Assembly (NCBI RefSeq): GCF_022288725.1
Contig: NZ_JAKNTA010000004.1
Location: 530,104 to 594,103 of the forward strand
Source: Kitasatospora sp. A2-31
GTDB lineage: Bacteria > Actinomycetota > Actinomycetes > Streptomycetales > Streptomycetaceae
Reading direction: 5' to 3'
Length of the DNA stretch: 64,000 nucleotides
The translations under genes and the position numbers were made by a program. The notes beneath the pieces are model-generated. The model saw nothing but the letters and a program-made list of their open reading frames with translations, had not been told where the DNA came from and ran no database searches. Positions within the stretch are counted from its first letter, which is position 1. Each line of letters starts with the position of its first letter. Shown here in pieces: positions 1 through 7,436 of the stretch.

Positions 1-92
1 ACGCCCCACGTCCGGAGGGCGGCCGGACGGTTGTGGTTGAAATGTGATCTATTTCTGTGCGGGCGATGAGTGGTTGGTGGTCTCATGGGCCA

Positions 93-938
93 ATGACCTA
101 CGCGTACCCGCCGCCGGCTGCCGCTCCGACCCGCCCGTGGTGGCGCCGACCTGCGGCGATCGTCCTGTCCCTGCTCTTCGTGCCGCCGCTCGGCCTGGTG
201 CTGGTGTGGACCTCGCTCTGGCAGCGGCCGGTGAAGATCGCCGTCAGCGTGATCGGCGGGATCTACTGCCTGATCTGGTTCGGTGCGGTGCTCGCCGACC
301 CGAAGCCCAGCCGTACCGAGCTCGTCCAGCCGGCCGCGGCGGCCACCTCGTCCGCCGCCGCCCCGGCCCCGAGCCCGACGGTCACGCCGGCCCCCACCCC
401 GACACCCGCCCTCACGCCCACCGCCACGCCCACCCCCACGCCGACCGCCACGGCCACGCCCGCTCCGACGCCGACGCCGAAGGCGGCTCCGGCGGTCACG
501 CCCACGCCGACCGCCGCGTCGCCCGTGTACTACACGAACTGCGCGGCCGCCCGGGCGGCCGGTGTCGCGCCGCTGCACCGGGGCGACGCCGGGTACCGCG
601 CGGGCCTGGACGCGGACGGCGACGGCGTCGCCTGCGAGGCCTCCGCCGCGAGCGGAGGTTCGTCCTCCGGCTCGGGCTCCTCCTCCGGCTCGGGAGCCGC
701 CACGAGCGGCGGTTCGTCCTCCTCCGGCGGCTCCACGTCCGGCACGGACTCGTCCACGAGCGGCGGCTCGTCCTCCGGCGGCGGGTCGGCCGCCTCGGGC
801 TCCAGCGGTGGCGGAGCGGCGCCGTACTACGCCAACTGTGCGGCCGCCCGCGCCGCCGGCGCGGCTCCGCTGCACCGCGGCGACGCGGGGTACCGCGCGG
901 GGCTCGACCGCGACAACGACGGCGTCGCCTGCGAGTGA
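93..938 (+). CDS. Membrane-anchored protein with two Excalibur calcium-binding domains
   Basis: About 281 aa. Two hydrophobic helices near residues 21-42 and 48-67 follow a Pro/Arg-rich N-terminus. A long Thr/Pro/Ala and then Ser/Gly low-complexity stretch separates two nearly identical Excalibur domains, residues 146-182 and 245-281. Each begins YYxNCAAARAAG and ends in a calmodulin-like loop (DADGDGVACE and DRDNDGVACE) with paired cysteines. The second domain ends exactly at the C-terminus. Excalibur domains bind Ca2+ and are usually extracellular, so the linker is probably a wall-spanning stalk. The start is unsure: ATG 93 gives the cleanest N-terminus, but ATG 66 and GTG 57 are in frame and none has a clear ribosome site. 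Role unknown. Confidence 0.8.
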   Translation: MTYAYPPPAAAPTRPWWRRPAAIVLSLLFVPPLGLVLVWTSLWQRPVKIAVSVIGGIYCLIWFGAVLADPKPSRTELVQPAAAATSSAAAPAPSPTVTPAPTPTPALTPTATPTPTPTATATPAPTPTPKAAPAVTPTPTAASPVYYTNCAAARAAGVAPLHRGDAGYRAGLDADGDGVACEASAASGGSSSGSGSSSGSGAATSGGSSSSGGSTSGTDSSTSGGSSSGGGSAASGSSGGGAAPYYANCAAARAAGAAPLHRGDAGYRAGLDRDNDGVACE

Positions 939-1164
939 CCGCCGCCCCGGGCGGGCCCCGGCCGTCGTGCGCGGCACGGGGCACGCCCGCACCGCCGCGG
1001 TGACGGAGATCCCCGGGTCGCCGGCGCCCCGCGGGCGCGGAGCCGGCCGGCCCGGTCCCCGCGCGGTACCCGGGGCCGCCTCGCCCTCGGATGCACCGAA
1101 ACCTCCGCCGTGCCGGATAGTTGACCAGGTGGCTGATCGTGGAACGGAGCGGAGAGGGCAGTCG

Positions 1165-1848
1165 ATGGAGTTCGAGGACAGGGTGCCGTTCGTGGTCCGG
1201 CTGGAGGCCGAGGACCGGCAGGCTCTGTTCGCCTGCGGCACCCCGATGGTGTTCCCCGTCCGTCAGGTGCTGCTGCGCGAGCACGAGCCGTCGGCGCACG
1301 TCCTGATTCTGCTGTCCGGCTGGACCAAGGTGACATCGGCGGCCGCCAACGGCTACGAGGCGCTGCTCGCCCTGCGAGGGCCGGGCGACATCATCGGAGA
1401 GGCGGCGGCGCTCAGCGGCCGGCAGCGGTCGGCGACGGTCACCGCACTCGGACGGGTGGAAGCACTCGCGGTCGACGCCGACCGGTTCGGTGCCCTGCTC
1501 GACGAGCGGCCCGCGATCTCCAGGCAGTTGCTCGCGCTGACCGCGGACCGGATGCGCGACAGCGACCGGCGCCGAGTGCAGTTCGCGGCGCTGAACGTCC
1601 AGGAACGGCTGGCGCTCCTCCTGCTGGAGCTGATCCGTACCCACGGGAGGGAGACCCAGGACGGCGTGCAGTTGACGCCCGGGCTCACCCAGAGCGAGCT
1701 CGCCGGCTCGGTGGGCGCCTCCAGGGAGGCGGTGGCGCGCCTGTTGAAGGGGCTGCGTGAGCGCGGGATCGTCCGCACCGAACGGCGAGGTCTCGTGGTG
1801 ATCCGGCCGGAGGTCCTGCGATTGATGGCGCGCCAGGCCGGGGTCTGA
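1165..1848 (+). CDS. Crp/Fnr family transcriptional regulator with cyclic-nucleotide-binding domain
   Basis: 227 aa, the usual Crp length. The N-terminal beta-roll covers about residues 10-120. Its phosphate-binding cassette looks complete: GE at 78-79, and R88-S89-A90 of RQRSAT, the places where Crp proteins hold the cyclic phosphate. A dimerisation helix (about 125-150) leads to a winged helix, with the recognition region LTQSELAGSVGASREAVARL near 176-195. Start ATG 1165 follows GGAGAGG. It lies just upstream of a nucleotidyl-cyclase-like gene, and a CRP-like palindrome sits between them, so I infer it may sense the cyclic nucleotide made next door and control that operon. A redox role is unlikely, because no Cys cluster is seen. 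Confidence 0.85.
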   Translation: MEFEDRVPFVVRLEAEDRQALFACGTPMVFPVRQVLLREHEPSAHVLILLSGWTKVTSAAANGYEALLALRGPGDIIGEAAALSGRQRSATVTALGRVEALAVDADRFGALLDERPAISRQLLALTADRMRDSDRRRVQFAALNVQERLALLLLELIRTHGRETQDGVQLTPGLTQSELAGSVGASREAVARLLKGLRERGIVRTERRGLVVIRPEVLRLMARQAGV

Positions 1849-1905
1849 CGCTCCGTCGGACACCGGACCGACGACTCGTCGGATCCCGTCGCCCCGGACT
1901 CCTTC

Positions 1906-1921
1906 TGTGTACACGGTCACA
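1906..1921. promoter_or_regulatory. CRP-like operator upstream of the cyclase operon
   Basis: The site reads TGTGT-N6-TCACA, one base from the classical Crp palindrome TGTGA-N6-TCACA. It is centred 113 bp before the cyclase start, in the 178-bp gap after the Crp/Fnr gene. A weak -10-like TAGGTT follows about 15 bp downstream, so the site would overlap the -35 region. The binding protein is inferred from position only. Confidence 0.45.
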
Positions 1922-2026
1922 TGGCGAGTGTGCTAGGTTCCGTCGCCTCACACTCCGTCTCCCTGGCATCTTTTGGGTGTTCAGACGGGCCGGTGTGCGG
2001 CCCGTGTTCCCAGTGGAAGGCAGCAC

Positions 2027-2914
2027 ATGCCCGAGCCTGTCAACCGGACGATCCTGCTCCTCGACATCGAGCGGTTCAGCCGCCGTGACGACGTGGTGCA
2101 GGCCGTCCTGCGGCGAACCCTCAAGTCGGTCGTGGACCAGACGCTGCTGTCCGCCGGGGTGGAGGTCACCCAGCAGTACCGCGAGGACCGCGGCGACGGC
2201 CTGATCGTGCTGCTCGGCGGCGAGGTGGCCAAGACGGCCGTCCTGCGCGCCCTCCTCACGGTCACGCCCGAACTGCTGCACGAGCACAACCGGCTCGCCT
2301 CCCGGGGCGCTCAGATGCGACTGCGGATGGTGCTGGCGGCCGGCGAGATCGCCCACGACCCGCAGACCGGCACGGCCGGCGGCCTCGTCGGGCACGACCT
2401 CAACCAGTCGTTCCGGCTGCTCGACTCCGACGCCCTGCGCACGGCGCTCGCCGAGCGGGTCGACGCCGAGTGCGTGCTGATGGTGAGCCCGGTGGTGTAC
2501 GACGGCGTGGTGCGGCACGGGCACCGGGGAGTGCGGCCCGAACACTTCCGGCGCACCGAGGTCGCGGTCAAGGACGGCGTCCTCGACGCGTGGCTGCACC
2601 GCGGCGGCGAGCAGGCCGCGGCACCCGGCGCCGGCGGAGCGGAGGAACCGGCCCGACCCGGGCGGCCCGACGGCGGCCCGACCGGCGCCGGCGCCGGCGT
2701 CTCGGCGGCGGCGCCCGCGGCGCCCCGGTCCGGGGCGGCGGAGCGGCCGGGGGCGGTCTTCCACTTCCACGGCGCGCCGGTCGTGCACGGCTCCGTCGTC
2801 GGCGGTGACCAGCACGGCGTCAGCGGGGGCCGGGTGACGGGCGACGTGGTCCTCGGCGGCTCCGTCCGCAGGGGCGTCGGTGAGGACGGCCCGCACGCCG
2901 GGAGCGCGTCGTGA
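2027..2914 (+). CDS. Class III nucleotidyl cyclase-like protein with C-terminal glycine-rich signalling motif
   Basis: 295 aa. Residues 1-190 match the large actinobacterial cyclase-homology family often found beside STAND NTPases. They open with ILLLDIERFS, where D13 fits the first metal-binding Asp, and continue to YREDRGDGLIVLL, where D57 fits the second. LRMVLAAGEIAHD and NQSFRLLDS follow, both typical of this family. A Gly/Ala/Pro linker leads to VFHFHGAP and a motif at residues 255-279 that nearly repeats in the next protein. With both metal aspartates kept, activity is plausible; Pycsar cyclases make cCMP or cUMP, but substrate cannot be read here. Start ATG 2027 is chosen over an upstream GTG because the domain begins immediately after it. 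It overlaps the next gene by GTGA, so translation is probably coupled. Confidence 0.7.
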   Translation: MPEPVNRTILLLDIERFSRRDDVVQAVLRRTLKSVVDQTLLSAGVEVTQQYREDRGDGLIVLLGGEVAKTAVLRALLTVTPELLHEHNRLASRGAQMRLRMVLAAGEIAHDPQTGTAGGLVGHDLNQSFRLLDSDALRTALAERVDAECVLMVSPVVYDGVVRHGHRGVRPEHFRRTEVAVKDGVLDAWLHRGGEQAAAPGAGGAEEPARPGRPDGGPTGAGAGVSAAAPAAPRSGAAERPGAVFHFHGAPVVHGSVVGGDQHGVSGGRVTGDVVLGGSVRRGVGEDGPHAGSAS

Positions 2915-5391
2915 ACCTCCTCCACGGGCACTCGGCCGCCCCCGCCGGCGGCGCGGTCGACGCGGGGCCGTACCCTGATGACGCTCAGGTGGCGGGCGGC
3001 CCGGCGGCCGGACCGGATGATCCCGACGGCCCCGCCGAGGCCTCCGAGGAGCACGCCTGGGACTCCCGGCGCGACCTGTACCGGCACACCCCGGGCATTC
3101 TGCTCGGCCACTCCGCCCGCCTCGGCGGTTCCCTGATCGGAGGGGACCAGCACGGTGTGAGCGGCGGGCACGTCACCGGTGACGTCATCCTCGGCGGCAG
3201 CAAGGTGGAGTACCACCTGGGCGGGGACGCCGAGGAGCGGTCCGGCGAGATCCCTGCCGCCGAGGTGGAGGCGCTGGCGGTGCACTTCGTCTACCCGGCC
3301 GCTCCGCAGGACGATGCGGCCGGACCGGACGGGCCGGGCGACGGCGCCCCCGGAACGGGGCCGGTGCAAGGACCCGCCGTCGATCCCGGCCCCGGCGCGT
3401 GGCCGCCCGGCAGCCCGTTCGGCGTGGCCCTGGCCCAACTCCTGGAGCACCGGGTCGCGGTGATCTCCGGCCCGGCGACCACCGGCCGCCGCTCCGCCGC
3501 CATGATGCTGCTGCGCGCCGCCGGATCCACCTCCTACCGGGCGCTCGATCCGGCACTCACGCCCGGCAGGCTGGCCGGGGAACTGCGCGAGGGCTGCGGC
3601 CACCTGCTGGCGGACTTCGCCACCGGGCCCGAGCGGCCGCTGCGTGAGCACCACCTGCGCGGCCTGAGCGAGAAGTTGCGCGCCCTCGACGGCCACCTCG
3701 TCATCGTGGTCGGGCCGCACCCCGTACTGCACGGCGGCATCGGGCACGTCCCGTGGCAGCCGCCCGAGCCCGCGGAACTCCTCCGCGGACACCTGCGCGG
3801 CCGGGACCTCGCCGGGCACGGGGTCGAGGAACTCCTCGACCTGCCCGCCGTCCGGTCCGTCCTCGGCCACCGGCGGCCGGTGGCCGAGCTGGCCTCCTTC
3901 GCGGACCGGATCGCCGAGTACGCGCGCGGCCACCTCTCCCTCCAGGGCCTCGCCGGCTTCGGCCACTACGCGGCCGAGCAGCAGGTGCGCGAATGGTTCG
4001 ACAGTGCCGAACAGTCCCTGCACGACAAGGCTTTCCTGATCGCGCTGGCCGCCTTCGACGAGGCCCCGTACCCGCTCACCGCCGAGCTGAGCGACGTGCT
4101 CTACGGGCTCCTCCAACGGATCGAGGATCCGGCGGAGCCGGCCCGCATCCCGGTCTTCGGCACCTCGAGTGCCCAGCGGGTGGAACGGGCGCACGCCGAC
4201 CGGTACGAGGAGGCCGAGGAGACGGAGTGGGGCCCGGTGCTCCAGACCAAGATCCAGTTCCGGGACCGGCTGACCGCCCTCACGCTGCTCCGTGAGGTCT
4301 GGATCGGCCACCCGTCGGCCCGCCCGGCGCTGGTGGCCTGGCTCCGCCGGCTCGCCGTCGACCCGCGCCCGCTGGTCAGGACCCGGGCCGCCTCGACGGC
4401 CGCCGTGCTCGCCCGGACCGACCTCCCCTCGGCCATGGCCCTGCTCGTCCGCCCGTGGGCGGCGGACCGGCGGTTCCGTGCCCGGCTCGCCGCCGCCAAC
4501 GCCCTGACGCTGGCCCACCACCTGGACACGCCGCACGTGCCCCGCATCCTGCGCGAGTGGTGCACCTCCGACGACCACCGGCTGCGCTGGACCGCCGTGC
4601 GCACCTACGCGCTGGTGGGGGACTCCTTCCCGGGCGAGGCCGTGACCGCCCTGGTGGCCGCGGTCCGGGCACTGGAGAAGCGCGGGAAGCCGGCGCCCGG
4701 GTGGCCCCAGGAACTGGACGAACTCGCCGACTCGGCTGCGTCGCTGCTGCTCGCCGCGGGGCAGGGCGCACCCGGCCGGGCCGACGGCGGTTCGGACGGC
4801 GTCCGGACGGCCCGCGCCGGGACGGGCGGGAGCGAACCCGGGGCGGACCGCAGCGGTGCGGCGCCGAACGCTGCCACGGACCCCGTCGACGGGCTCTGGC
4901 CGACGCTGCTGCCGCTGCCACCGCGAGGGCTGCACCGGGACTTCGTCCTGCGCACGGTGGTCTACGCCTGCGGCCCCACCGACGGCGAACGCGGAACCGG
5001 CCGCCCGCTCCTGCTGGACCACTTCGGCCGGGCCGAGCGCGCCCCCGGAACCCCCGGTGCCCTCCTGCGGCAGTCGGTCGCCGGCCTCCTGCGGGCCGTG
5101 CTGAACGACCCGACGTGTTCCCCCTCCGGGCTGGTCGCCCTGCGCAGGTGGGTCACGGCCGCCGACACCGACCCGGACGCCGAACAAGCCCTCGCCGACC
5201 TGCTGCCGATGCTGGCCGCCTCGGTCGAGGACACCAGGCGACTCGCGTACCTGCTGGAGAACCTGCGCGGCGGACCGTCCGATCCGGTGCCGTCGGTCGC
5301 TGTCCGGCTGCGCGCGACGCTGCCCGGGGGTGCTCCGGTGGGGGCGGAGTCCGCTCCGCGGCCCTCGCCGGTGCCGTCACCGCGGTCCTAG
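2911..5391 (+). CDS. STAND-like NTPase with shared N-terminal motif and HEAT-like repeats
   Basis: 826 aa. Residues 73-97 hold the glycine-rich motif shared with the cyclase C-terminus. A P-loop-like VAVISGPATTGRRSAA follows, with G187 to S195; Arg occupies the usual Lys place, a variant seen in actinobacterial STAND-type proteins. LVIVVG further on could be the Walker B strand, though no clear acidic residue follows it. About residues 460-600 show repeated ARTDLPSAM/AAANALTL/TAVRTYALVG helices resembling HEAT repeats, and the rest is Ala/Arg-rich helix. I infer a signalling ATPase or scaffold whose repeats sense a trigger and whose N-terminal motif pairs with the cyclase. Start GTG 2911 overlaps the upstream stop. 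Nucleotide hydrolysis is not assured. Confidence 0.6.
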   Translation: MNLLHGHSAAPAGGAVDAGPYPDDAQVAGGPAAGPDDPDGPAEASEEHAWDSRRDLYRHTPGILLGHSARLGGSLIGGDQHGVSGGHVTGDVILGGSKVEYHLGGDAEERSGEIPAAEVEALAVHFVYPAAPQDDAAGPDGPGDGAPGTGPVQGPAVDPGPGAWPPGSPFGVALAQLLEHRVAVISGPATTGRRSAAMMLLRAAGSTSYRALDPALTPGRLAGELREGCGHLLADFATGPERPLREHHLRGLSEKLRALDGHLVIVVGPHPVLHGGIGHVPWQPPEPAELLRGHLRGRDLAGHGVEELLDLPAVRSVLGHRRPVAELASFADRIAEYARGHLSLQGLAGFGHYAAEQQVREWFDSAEQSLHDKAFLIALAAFDEAPYPLTAELSDVLYGLLQRIEDPAEPARIPVFGTSSAQRVERAHADRYEEAEETEWGPVLQTKIQFRDRLTALTLLREVWIGHPSARPALVAWLRRLAVDPRPLVRTRAASTAAVLARTDLPSAMALLVRPWAADRRFRARLAAANALTLAHHLDTPHVPRILREWCTSDDHRLRWTAVRTYALVGDSFPGEAVTALVAAVRALEKRGKPAPGWPQELDELADSAASLLLAAGQGAPGRADGGSDGVRTARAGTGGSEPGADRSGAAPNAATDPVDGLWPTLLPLPPRGLHRDFVLRTVVYACGPTDGERGTGRPLLLDHFGRAERAPGTPGALLRQSVAGLLRAVLNDPTCSPSGLVALRRWVTAADTDPDAEQALADLLPMLAASVEDTRRLAYLLENLRGGPSDPVPSVAVRLRATLPGGAPVGAESAPRPSPVPSPRS

Positions 5392-5578
5392 CCGGGGGCG
5401 CCGGCGCGTACCACTGCCCCTCTCGAACCGCCGACCGCAGCCCGACCGGGCCACCGGCCCGGCGGTGCCCCTGCCCCCTGCCCGTGCCCCTGCCCCGTGC
5501 CCCCGCGCCACGCGACGTGCCTTCGCCGTCCGCCACCAGTCCGCCGGCAGTCCGAACCATCCGATGGAGAGCAACACC
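5392..5578 (+). other. Cytosine-rich low-complexity spacer inside the operon
   Basis: This gap between the NTPase and SPFH-like genes contains imperfect CCCCTGCCCCGTG-type runs near 5465-5510. No gene or strong hairpin was found. It is the only long gap in the front part of the block, so a secondary promoter is possible, but none was recognised. Confidence 0.35.
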
Positions 5579-6814
5579 ATGATGAGCCAGCCACCGCAGT
5601 GGCAGCAGAACGCGAACCGCGGCACGCACCTGGTCGACCCGGTCGTCACGATCCAGGAGCTGTCCCGCTTCAAGCCGCTGCGCACCACCCGCATCGACTA
5701 CGCCCTGGTCTTCACGACGGCGCAGGGAGGTCTGGACACCTACCTCCCGCCGCGGCGTCCCAGCCGTACCGAGCTCGCCACCAAGCGGTGGAACAGCGTG
5801 TACGAGGTGGACATGGGCCTGCACGAGGTGGCCACCGCGGTCGAACTCCCCAGCAGTAACGAGGCCTTCCTGTTCGACGTGTCGCTGAACTTCAGCTGGC
5901 GGGTCGCGGACCCGGCCGCCTTCGTCGCCAGTGGCGAGCGGGACGTGCCCGCCATGGTGCAGCGGATCTGCGACACCCTGATGCGGCCGCTGCTGCGCGG
6001 GTACGCGATGGAGGACAGCGCCGCGGCCGAGAAGGCGGTGCAGGAACTCCTCGGCTCGTCCGGGCCGCTCGGCGCGGAGGCCGGGCTCCACGTGCGCTGC
6101 ACCGTTCAGATCCGCCGGGACGAGGCCGCGCTGGACCACGCACGCGAGCTGCGCGAGCTCGAGTACGCCCGGCAGAAGCTGGATCCGCAGCACGAACTGC
6201 GCATGCGGGAGGACGAGTTGGCCGCCGAACGGGCGCTCGCCCAGGGGCGTCACCAGCACTGGATCGAATCGCAGAACCAGGAACTCGGCCACGAAAGGCA
6301 GTTGGCCCGCGGGCGGCAGGAGCTGGAGCTGCAGGAGATCGAGGTGAAGAAGATCGAGTACTACGCCTACTGGCTGGAGCGCGGTGGGCCGGGGGCGATG
6401 GCCTTCCAGCTGGCCCGTCACCCGGAGGACGCCCGGCTGGTGATGGAGAACCTCCGGGAGGACCAGCTCCGGGCGATGCAGAACCAGTTGCAGGTCGCGA
6501 TGCAGGCGCTCGGCGGCGGCCCCGGCGGGCTGGAGGAACACCAGCTGGACGAGCCGCGGCGGTTGGCGGCCAACGTGATCCGCGAAGTCCTGAGCACGAA
6601 GCTCGTGCCGGCGGCTCCGCTCGGGCGGTCCGAGGTGGAAGGCACGCCCCACCCGGGGCCCGCCGCCGGTGGCGAGGACTTCCCGCTCCTGCCGCCGCAG
6701 CCCGCCGCCCCGGCCACCGAGGCCGGCCGGGGGACCGCTGCCGCAGGGGCGGACCCCGCGGACGGCGGGCCGGTCTTCGGCTACCACGTTCCGACCCCGC
6801 CGGCAGCCCCGTGA
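5579..6814 (+). CDS. SPFH/band-7-like coiled-coil protein
   Basis: 411 aa. Residues 1-170 look like an SPFH core: FDVSLNFSWRVADPAAF (beta strands), then an amphipathic helix with MVQRICDTLMRPLLR and a closing LHVRCTVQIRRDE strand, as in stomatin/prohibitin folds. Residues 181-265 are very rich in Glu, Arg, Leu and Gln and should form a long coiled coil; a Pro/Ala-rich tail follows. There is no obvious N-terminal membrane hairpin, so any membrane link would be peripheral. ATG 5579 is preferred to the in-frame ATG 5564 because GGAGAG lies 7 bases before 5579. The stop overlaps the next start by GTGA, which ties this protein to the membrane effector. Likely an oligomeric platform at the membrane, by inference. 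Confidence 0.6.
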   Translation: MMSQPPQWQQNANRGTHLVDPVVTIQELSRFKPLRTTRIDYALVFTTAQGGLDTYLPPRRPSRTELATKRWNSVYEVDMGLHEVATAVELPSSNEAFLFDVSLNFSWRVADPAAFVASGERDVPAMVQRICDTLMRPLLRGYAMEDSAAAEKAVQELLGSSGPLGAEAGLHVRCTVQIRRDEAALDHARELRELEYARQKLDPQHELRMREDELAAERALAQGRHQHWIESQNQELGHERQLARGRQELELQEIEVKKIEYYAYWLERGGPGAMAFQLARHPEDARLVMENLREDQLRAMQNQLQVAMQALGGGPGGLEEHQLDEPRRLAANVIREVLSTKLVPAAPLGRSEVEGTPHPGPAAGGEDFPLLPPQPAAPATEAGRGTAAAGADPADGGPVFGYHVPTPPAAP

Positions 6815-7377
6815 CGCGGCCGGCGCCGGAGCCGACCGCGACGCGGGTGGGCTCGGACCCGGACCCGTCCGCCACCCGGGCCGCCGCCGCCCGCACGGCC
6901 GAGCGCCTGGTCACCGATCTCCGCCAGGAGACGGCCAGGGCGGACACCAAGGGCTCCGTGCTGGTGGGCGCCCAGGGGATGGCCGCCGCGGCCTTCGTGG
7001 GCATCCTCACCGGGCGCGGCTGGGATCCGGCCGACCTCTCCGTCGGCGGACGGCTGCTCTGGTGGTCGGGGGTGGCCTGCTTCCTGGCCTCGACGGGCGC
7101 CCTGCTCATGGCGGTGATCCCGCGCTACCGGACGGGTGTCTGGCGGCCGGGCATGCCCCTCACCCATTTCGCCGACATCCGAAGTGCCGCCGGCCACGGT
7201 CCGGCGGCGCTCGAGCAGGCCCTCCGTGAGACCGACCGGGCACCGCTCGCCGCCGCGCTCTCCGCGCTCACCGAGAACAGCCGGATCGTCGCGGGCAAGT
7301 ACCGGTGGCTGCGGGCGGGCATGATCTGCTTCACGGCCGCCCTGGTCCTGCTGCCCGCCGCGTTCCTCGCGGGCTGA
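6811..7377 (+). CDS. Pycsar-type transmembrane effector (DUF5706-like)
   Basis: 188 aa. It has the features of the Pycsar effector (PycTM) family: an N-terminal helix with ARADTKGSVL at 42-51, a first membrane helix about 48-68, a second about 82-104, a soluble segment, then the basic NSRIVAGKYRWLRAG leading into a last helix at 169-188. In characterised Pycsar systems such proteins sense cCMP or cUMP and damage the inner membrane, stopping phage growth. Here the cyclase is the first gene of the same block. Start GTG 6811 overlaps the SPFH stop. The family call rests on pattern recognition, not a profile search, and sequence alone does not show which nucleotide is bound. Confidence 0.65.
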   Translation: MTRPAPEPTATRVGSDPDPSATRAAAARTAERLVTDLRQETARADTKGSVLVGAQGMAAAAFVGILTGRGWDPADLSVGGRLLWWSGVACFLASTGALLMAVIPRYRTGVWRPGMPLTHFADIRSAAGHGPAALEQALRETDRAPLAAALSALTENSRIVAGKYRWLRAGMICFTAALVLLPAAFLAG

Positions 7378-7436
7378 CGCCGCTGGCCCTCCCGCCCACT
7401 CCCTCACCTGATCGACCTGCCACAGAGGTGCCCGTC

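Noticed and set aside
1..92. Partial gene at the left edge
   Set aside because: Only a short non-coding-looking stretch precedes the Excalibur gene; no frame enters from the edge convincingly.
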